In this document: positions 59,543-64,000 of the stretch, in pieces
How the letters are laid out: each line of letters opens with the position of its first letter
How positions within the stretch are numbered: position 1 is the first letter of the stretch
NCBI RefSeq assembly: GCF_014672835.1
Contig: NZ_CP060244.1
Location: 2,473,001-2,537,000, forward strand
Source of the DNA: Entomobacter blattae
GTDB lineage: Bacteria; Pseudomonadota; Alphaproteobacteria; Acetobacterales; Acetobacteraceae
Direction: 5' to 3'
Length of the DNA: 64,000 nucleotides
Translations under genes and position numbers: made by a program
Notes under the pieces: generated by a model
What the model was told of the DNA's origin: nothing
Database searches by the model: none
What the model saw: only the letters and a program-made list of their open reading frames with translations

Positions 59543-60142
59543 ATGACAGTCCCCCAACGAACAGCTCATGTCCACCGCATCACAGGAGAGACAGACATAA
59601 CCATTGCCCTCGTTATAGATGGGATAGGCACAGCTAATATAGAAACGGGTATTGGTTTTTTTGACCATATGCTCACGGCTCTAGCCAAACACAGCCTTTT
59701 TGACCTGACAATCCTGGCCAAAGGCGACCTTCATATCGATTATCACCATACAACGGAAGATGTTGGCATTACCTTAGGGCAGGCTTTTGCTCGCGCCATG
59801 GCCGATAAAAAAGGAATTTATCGTTTTGGCTCAGCCCTTGTTCCCCTTGATGAAGCTTTAAGCGAAGTGGTTGTCGATCTTTCCGGCAGGCCTTACCTGG
59901 CTTGGAACGCCGCTTTTCCCTCTGAAAAAATTGGTCTTATGGATACAGAGCTCTTTGAAGAATTTTTCCGCGGTTTTACCATGAGTGCCCTTATCAACCT
60001 CCACGTCACCAATAAAGCGGGCCGTAACAGCCACCATATTGCAGAAACCATTTTTAAAGCGACTGCCCGGGCCTTGCGCAAAGCCTGTGAAGTCGATAGC
60101 CGTTCCATCAACTCGATCCCTTCTACAAAGGGAGTATTATAA
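59543..60142 (+). CDS. hisB: Imidazoleglycerol-phosphate dehydratase
   Basis: The 199-residue product is the single-domain His[41 protein letters not shown] and [20 protein letters not shown] give the metal-binding His and Glu clusters (HHTTED, HHIAE). It catalyses the sixth step of histidine synthesis. The DUF2628 gene follows after two bases. Confidence 0.96.
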   Translation: MTVPQRTAHVHRITGETDITIALVIDGIGTANIETGIGFFDHMLTALAKHSLFDLTILAKGDLHIDYHHTTEDVGITLGQAFARAMADKKGIYRFGSALVPLDEALSEVVVDLSGRPYLAWNAAFPSEKIGLMDTELFEEFFRGFTMSALINLHVTNKAGRNSHHIAETIFKATARALRKACEVDSRSINSIPSTKGVL

Positions 60143-60144
60143 AA

Positions 60145-60573
60145 ATGAAAATTTTCCAAGTCTATCTCCCCTATCGGCCTTCTTTAGACAACCCACCCAT
60201 TTTGGATGAAGAGCACCCACCCATTGTGGTTAAAGAAGGATTTTCCTGGTTGGTTTTATTTTTTGGATGGCTGGGTCTTATCGTAAAGAAAAGCTATATT
60301 GCAGGCACCCTTGTTGCAGCCGCAACGCTTCTTATCCATACTTTTATCCAGCATTTCGGTGCCACCTATGAGTGGCTGGGCGCACTCGCTTTTCATTTTA
60401 CGTTGGCAACCTTCACACCGGAAATTCTAAAATGGGAGCTCAGACTTAAAAGCTATAGACCAGAGAGCCTTATTTTAGGGCGTAAAAAACAAGAGGCCTT
60501 GTTGCGGTTTCTTGACCACCGCACCTATTTGCAACAAACATCACCTTCTGCCTCCGATGGGTTTTCCTCATGA
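60145..60573 (+). CDS. DUF2628 membrane protein in the his operon
   Basis: 142 residues. FQVYLPYRPSLDNPP, then FSWLVLFFGWLGLIVKKSYI and TLVAAATLLIHTF form the membrane part, and FTPEILKWELRLKSYRPESL the soluble end: the DUF2628 pattern. It overlaps hisH by four bases. The link to histidine is positional only. Confidence 0.75.
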   Translation: MKIFQVYLPYRPSLDNPPILDEEHPPIVVKEGFSWLVLFFGWLGLIVKKSYIAGTLVAAATLLIHTFIQHFGATYEWLGALAFHFTLATFTPEILKWELRLKSYRPESLILGRKKQEALLRFLDHRTYLQQTSPSASDGFSS

Positions 60574-61226
60574 AGAGTCTTTCCGTTGTGGTCATTGACT
60601 ATAATGGCGGTAACCTAGCCTCTGCAGCCCAAGCCCTTGAGCATGCCGCCCAGCTGAGCCATATTCCTGCTCGAGTTGAAATTTCCAATACAGTGGAAGC
60701 ACTTAAACAGGCTGATCGTATTGTTCTTCCAGGACAAGGGGCCTTTAGGGATTGTGCTCAAGGCCTGCAAAATATTCCCCACCTGCTGGAAACCCTCAAC
60801 GAAGTCACTAAAACTGGAACACCTTTCCTAGGTATTTGCGTTGGCATGCAGCTTATGGCCGAAGAAGGTTTTGAAAATGACCGAACCCCTGGCTTGGGGT
60901 GGATAAAAGGCAAGATTACCAAAATGTCACCTCCTGGCCAAAGGTTACCTCAGATGGGCTGGAACGAATTGACTTTTTCCACCCCTTCTCACCCTCTTCT
61001 ACAGGGCCTTCACCAAGGGGTACACGGATATTTTGTTCACTCTTATGCTTTATCGGACTACGCTTCTGAAGATATTGTAGCCACAACTGACTATGGCGGA
61101 GCCCTGCCTGCTATTGTCGCAAAAGGTAATAGGGCTGGTACCCAGTTCCATGTTGAAAAAAGCCAGAAAACAGGCTTACATATTCTTGGAAACTTCCTAC
61201 GTTGGTCGTCAAGCGATCCCGTTTGA
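60570..61226 (+). CDS. hisH: Imidazole glycerol phosphate synthase glutaminase subunit
   Basis: 218 residues. VVIDYNGGNLASAAQALEHA at the start, PGQGAFRDCAQGL for the oxyanion region, GICVGMQLM with the nucleophile Cys90, and TQFHVEKSQKTGLHILGNFL with the His-Glu pair complete the triad. It supplies ammonia to HisF, encoded two genes on. Confidence 0.96.
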   Translation: MKSLSVVVIDYNGGNLASAAQALEHAAQLSHIPARVEISNTVEALKQADRIVLPGQGAFRDCAQGLQNIPHLLETLNEVTKTGTPFLGICVGMQLMAEEGFENDRTPGLGWIKGKITKMSPPGQRLPQMGWNELTFSTPSHPLLQGLHQGVHGYFVHSYALSDYASEDIVATTDYGGALPAIVAKGNRAGTQFHVEKSQKTGLHILGNFLRWSSSDPV

Positions 61227-61243
61227 ATGATGAGCTTCTTTTC

Positions 61244-62899
61244 ATGAAAAACTTTCAGCCCAAATCCTCTCCCCCTACCCTGTCTTGCTCTAAAAATACA
61301 GCAACGGCCTATACCTCCGCCTTGCACGAAAAGAAAAAGCATAAAAACCAGTCTGATCATTCCTCTGTTCAAAACGATCATAAAAACCACATTGTCGCTG
61401 AGAAGCTCCAAGAAATTTCAGAAGATGATCTCCAGGCCCTATGCGAAGCCTTAGATGCTGCTATTTTGGGGAATAATAGCACAGGTTGGCTTAAGGTCCC
61501 CTCTCGGAAAATGCTGCAATGTTACTTTCAAGGGGCCTTACTTGTGCCTGGACGAAGCGTGTACGTTATTCGGCTGAATTCAGTCATTGTGGGCTCCATC
61601 CAACTGATCCGACCTGCTCGCAGTAATGAAGAACAGGCCATGAGCTGTAGCCTTCAAGGGTTTTTCCTAGCCCCTTATACGCAAGGCCTAAGCCTTACAA
61701 AAACACTCCTTAACGCTGCAACCCAAGCCGCCTATGCCCAAGGCTATCAATTTTTACATATTGAAGTCCGACAGGATCTAACACGCCTTATAACAACTCT
61801 GGGTGAACTAGGGTTTGAACATTGGGGCACCAACCCATATTTTGCCAGAACCCAGAAAGGCCTCGTCTCTGGTCTTCTTTTTACGAAATCATTGAAAGAC
61901 GATAAGGATCCTTCTAAAACGGATTTGGCTGAAACGAGTTTGGAAATTTCTACCCCAAAAGGAAAAGCAGCCGATTTGAACCCCAAAGCCCCTTCGGGTT
62001 CTTTTCCTCCAGCGGCCTTACCATCACTCACCCCTACAAAAAGCCTCTCATTTTGCGTCGACACCAGCAAAATACCAACACCCCCTGCCACACCGCATCA
62101 AAATAATGCTCCCACACCGCAAAAACCCTTTTTTACTTCAACAGCGAAACACTCCATGACCCGATCCGCCTTAACAATTTACCCCGCCATAGACCTTAAA
62201 GAAGGGCACTGTGTAAGACTCCGGCAAGGAGAAATGGAACAGGCAACCATCTATTCTGATAATCCAGCAGAACAAGCTCTGTCATGGGAGAAATCAGGCT
62301 TTGAACACCTCCATATCGTTGATCTGGATGGAGCTTTTGCTGGCCACTCCCAAAATACAGATGCTATTCTCTCCATCCTAAAAGCCACAACTCTGCCTGT
62401 TCAACTCGGTGGTGGTATTCGTGATATGAAAGCTATCCATCATTGGATTAATGCAGGCGTTCAACGAATTATTCTCGGGAGTGCGGCCGTTAAAAACCCT
62501 GATCTGGTCAAAGAAGCCTGCCAAACCTATCCTGGGCGTATCATAGCAGGCATAGATGCCCGTTACGGCCAAGTACTCACGGAAGGATGGGCTCAATCCT
62601 CCAATATGCATGCCAGCGAGCTGGCCCTTCTCATGCAGGATGCTGGGGCTGCTGCTATTATTTTTACCGAAATCAGCCGCGACGGTATGCTAACAGGGTT
62701 AGACCTAGAACAAACCATTGCTCTGGCTAACAGCCTTTCCATTCCGGTTATTGCCAGTGGAGGAATTGGCACTCTTGAGGATCTCAAGGCCCTACGCCAA
62801 GCTACTGAAGCAGCCCCTGGTATAGAAGGGGTTATTATTGGGCGTGCCCTCTATGATGGACGTATAGCACCCACCCAAGCTCTGGAAGCCTTAAAATAA
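61244..62899 (+). CDS. hisA: GNAT-type acetyltransferase domain fused to HisA
   Basis: One uninterrupted frame of 551 residues from the ATG at 61244. Residues 1-40 are a Ser/Lys-rich arm. About 50-200 are GNAT-like: [72 protein letters not shown] 100-residue Pro/Ser/Lys linker follows. From residue 305 a complete HisA starts: [20 protein letters not shown] (catalytic Asp in AIDLK), [35 protein letters not shown], and [16 protein letters not shown]. HisA isomerises ProFAR. No ribosome site precedes the internal ATG at 62156, so a real fusion is likely. It overlaps hisF (TAATG). Confidence 0.85.
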   Translation: MKNFQPKSSPPTLSCSKNTATAYTSALHEKKKHKNQSDHSSVQNDHKNHIVAEKLQEISEDDLQALCEALDAAILGNNSTGWLKVPSRKMLQCYFQGALLVPGRSVYVIRLNSVIVGSIQLIRPARSNEEQAMSCSLQGFFLAPYTQGLSLTKTLLNAATQAAYAQGYQFLHIEVRQDLTRLITTLGELGFEHWGTNPYFARTQKGLVSGLLFTKSLKDDKDPSKTDLAETSLEISTPKGKAADLNPKAPSGSFPPAALPSLTPTKSLSFCVDTSKIPTPPATPHQNNAPTPQKPFFTSTAKHSMTRSALTIYPAIDLKEGHCVRLRQGEMEQATIYSDNPAEQALSWEKSGFEHLHIVDLDGAFAGHSQNTDAILSILKATTLPVQLGGGIRDMKAIHHWINAGVQRIILGSAAVKNPDLVKEACQTYPGRIIAGIDARYGQVLTEGWAQSSNMHASELALLMQDAGAAAIIFTEISRDGMLTGLDLEQTIALANSLSIPVIASGGIGTLEDLKALRQATEAAPGIEGVIIGRALYDGRIAPTQALEALK

Positions 62900-63660
62900 T
62901 GCTGAAGCTTCGTGTAATCCCTTGCCTAGATGTTAAGGATGGTCGTGTAGTTAAAGGGGTGAATTTTGTCTCCCTTAGAGATGCGGGAGATCCTGTTGAA
63001 CAGGCCACACTCTATGATGAGGCGGGTGCTGATGAGCTCACCTTCCTAGATATTACCGCAAGCCATGAAAACCGTGATACTATTCTCGATGTTGTTTCTC
63101 GAACAGCTAGCCGTATTTTTCTGCCCCTAACCGTCGGAGGTGGAATAAGAAAAACTGAAGATATTCGCAAGCTCCTTCTCGCTGGTGCCGATAAATGTGC
63201 CATGAATTCAGCAGCCCTTCATAATCCTGATCTGATTAATGAATCTGCTGAGAAATTTGGCAGCCAGTGTATTACTGTCGCCATAGACGCCCGCAGGAAT
63301 AGCCATGGTGGTTGGGAGGTTTATACCCATGGGGGGCGCAACCCTACGGGTATTGATGCTATAAAATGGTGCAAAGAGGCTGAAGAACGCGGTGCAGGAG
63401 AAATTCTTCTTACCAGCATGGATCGAGATGGTACAGGTGAAGGCTTTGACCTGGCCTTGCTTAAATCAGCCTGTCAGGCAACCAACCTTCCCATTGTGGC
63501 CTCTGGAGGCGTAGGCAAGTTAGAACATTTTGTGGAAGGTGCTCAAGCTGGTGCTACGGGATTATTAGCTGCCAGTGTTTTTCATTTTGGGCAATTCAGG
63601 ATCTTAGAGGTTAAAAAAGCACTTGCCGAAGCAGGCCAACCTGTGCGACTGACAGACTGA
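62899..63660 (+). CDS. hisF: Imidazole glycerol phosphate synthase cyclase subunit
   Basis: 253 residues. [20 protein letters not shown] with catalytic Asp11, [40 protein letters not shown] with the second Asp (Asp130 type), and [20 protein letters not shown]. Its start overlaps the HisA stop. It forms the synthase with HisH. Confidence 0.97.
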   Translation: MLKLRVIPCLDVKDGRVVKGVNFVSLRDAGDPVEQATLYDEAGADELTFLDITASHENRDTILDVVSRTASRIFLPLTVGGGIRKTEDIRKLLLAGADKCAMNSAALHNPDLINESAEKFGSQCITVAIDARRNSHGGWEVYTHGGRNPTGIDAIKWCKEAEERGAGEILLTSMDRDGTGEGFDLALLKSACQATNLPIVASGGVGKLEHFVEGAQAGATGLLAASVFHFGQFRILEVKKALAEAGQPVRLTD

Positions 63661-63722
63661 CAAGGCCATGACAGAAACTAACAGAGTGCCGTGGCTATAT
63701 AAATGAAAGGCAGGGATGTGAC

Positions 63723-64000
63723 ATGACAAAGGCGTCAAAAAACATACTTTCTGTTGCTAAAACACAGAGAAAAAAAGAAGAGAAAAATAAAAAACCTTCT
63801 CTTGTTGAGGCCGCTCCCATAGCAAAACCACACACGGCTTCCAGTAAAAAAGTGAGCACAAAAAAAACCTCTACCAAGCCGGCCCTGCCACCCAAGGCCA
63901 CCAAAAAAAACAACCCCAAAAAGAGACCCAACAAAATAATATTGCCCAAAGCAGGCACTGTTAGCGCTGATATCCTTGATACGCTTTTTGATGTTGTGAC
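63723..64000 (+). CDS. hisE: Phosphoribosyl-ATP pyrophosphatase, N-terminal part (3' truncated by window)
   Basis: An open frame from the ATG at 63723 runs to the window edge. Residues 1-80 are a Lys/Pro/Thr-rich disordered arm (KKEEKNKKPSLVEAAP, STKKTSTKPALPPKATKKNN). From residue 81, AGTVSADILDTLFDVV resembles the first helix of HisE (D.LD.LF..I). The position after hisF fits hisE. HisE is normally about 110 residues without such an arm. Confidence 0.65.
   Translation, partial: MTKASKNILSVAKTQRKKEEKNKKPSLVEAAPIAKPHTASSKKVSTKKTSTKPALPPKATKKNNPKKRPNKIILPKAGTVSADILDTLFDVV

Overview
The window looks like the chromosome of an acetic-acid-type alphaproteobacterium (Acetobacteraceae; a small-genome, insect- or flower-associated member is my best guess). 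This rests on gene content and order (hisB-DUF2628-hisH-GNAT/hisA-hisF-hisE, class II DAHP synthase, SUV3-like helicase) and on a GC content that looks like the mid-40s by eye. The genus is not proven.

Positions 1 to about 28.4 kb are the late half of a tailed prophage, entered inside the large terminase gene. The head module is lambda-like: terminase, gpW, portal, S49 protease, scaffold-like acidic protein, decoration protein, capsid protein E. The tail module is Mu-like and contractile: DUF2635, sheath, tube, frameshifted assembly chaperone, tape measure with a lysozyme domain, gpN, gpP, gp45-gp48, fibres. Two reverse-strand cargo pairs interrupt it. One is a pesticin-like muramidase toxin with a secreted partner (12.4-14.6 kb). 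The other is a HigB/HigA-type toxin-antitoxin pair (16.1-16.7 kb).

Positions 24.6-29.7 kb are a rearranged lysis and cargo region. It has two small double-glycine-leader, Gly/Ala-rich peptides that look like a bacteriocin pair, a membrane protein, a SleB-type endolysin and a holin. An HNH nuclease gene then sits between two copies of the holin 3' half plus terminator. After a gene-poor stretch comes a broken third double-glycine-leader gene on the minus strand, next to mfd.

Positions 29.8-58.4 kb are ordinary chromosome: mfd and recG (DNA repair), a DMT transporter, a histone-H1-like basic protein, gltX, nicotinate phosphoribosyltransferase, class II DAHP synthase, the metQ-metN-metI methionine importer, glutathione reductase, ferredoxin-NADP reductase, a SUV3-like helicase, a FUSC membrane protein, a DEAD-box RNA helicase, a UbiH-family hydroxylase and a nitroreductase.

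Positions 59.5-64.0 kb are a histidine operon: hisB, DUF2628, hisH, a GNAT domain fused in frame to HisA, hisF, and the start of hisE with a long basic extension. No tRNA, rRNA, CRISPR array or insertion sequence was seen. The main points of interest are the toxin/immunity cassette inside a phage tail operon, the bacteriocin-like pair with a degenerate third member, the amber-interrupted duplicated tail chaperone, the holin/HNH duplication and the GNAT-HisA fusion.
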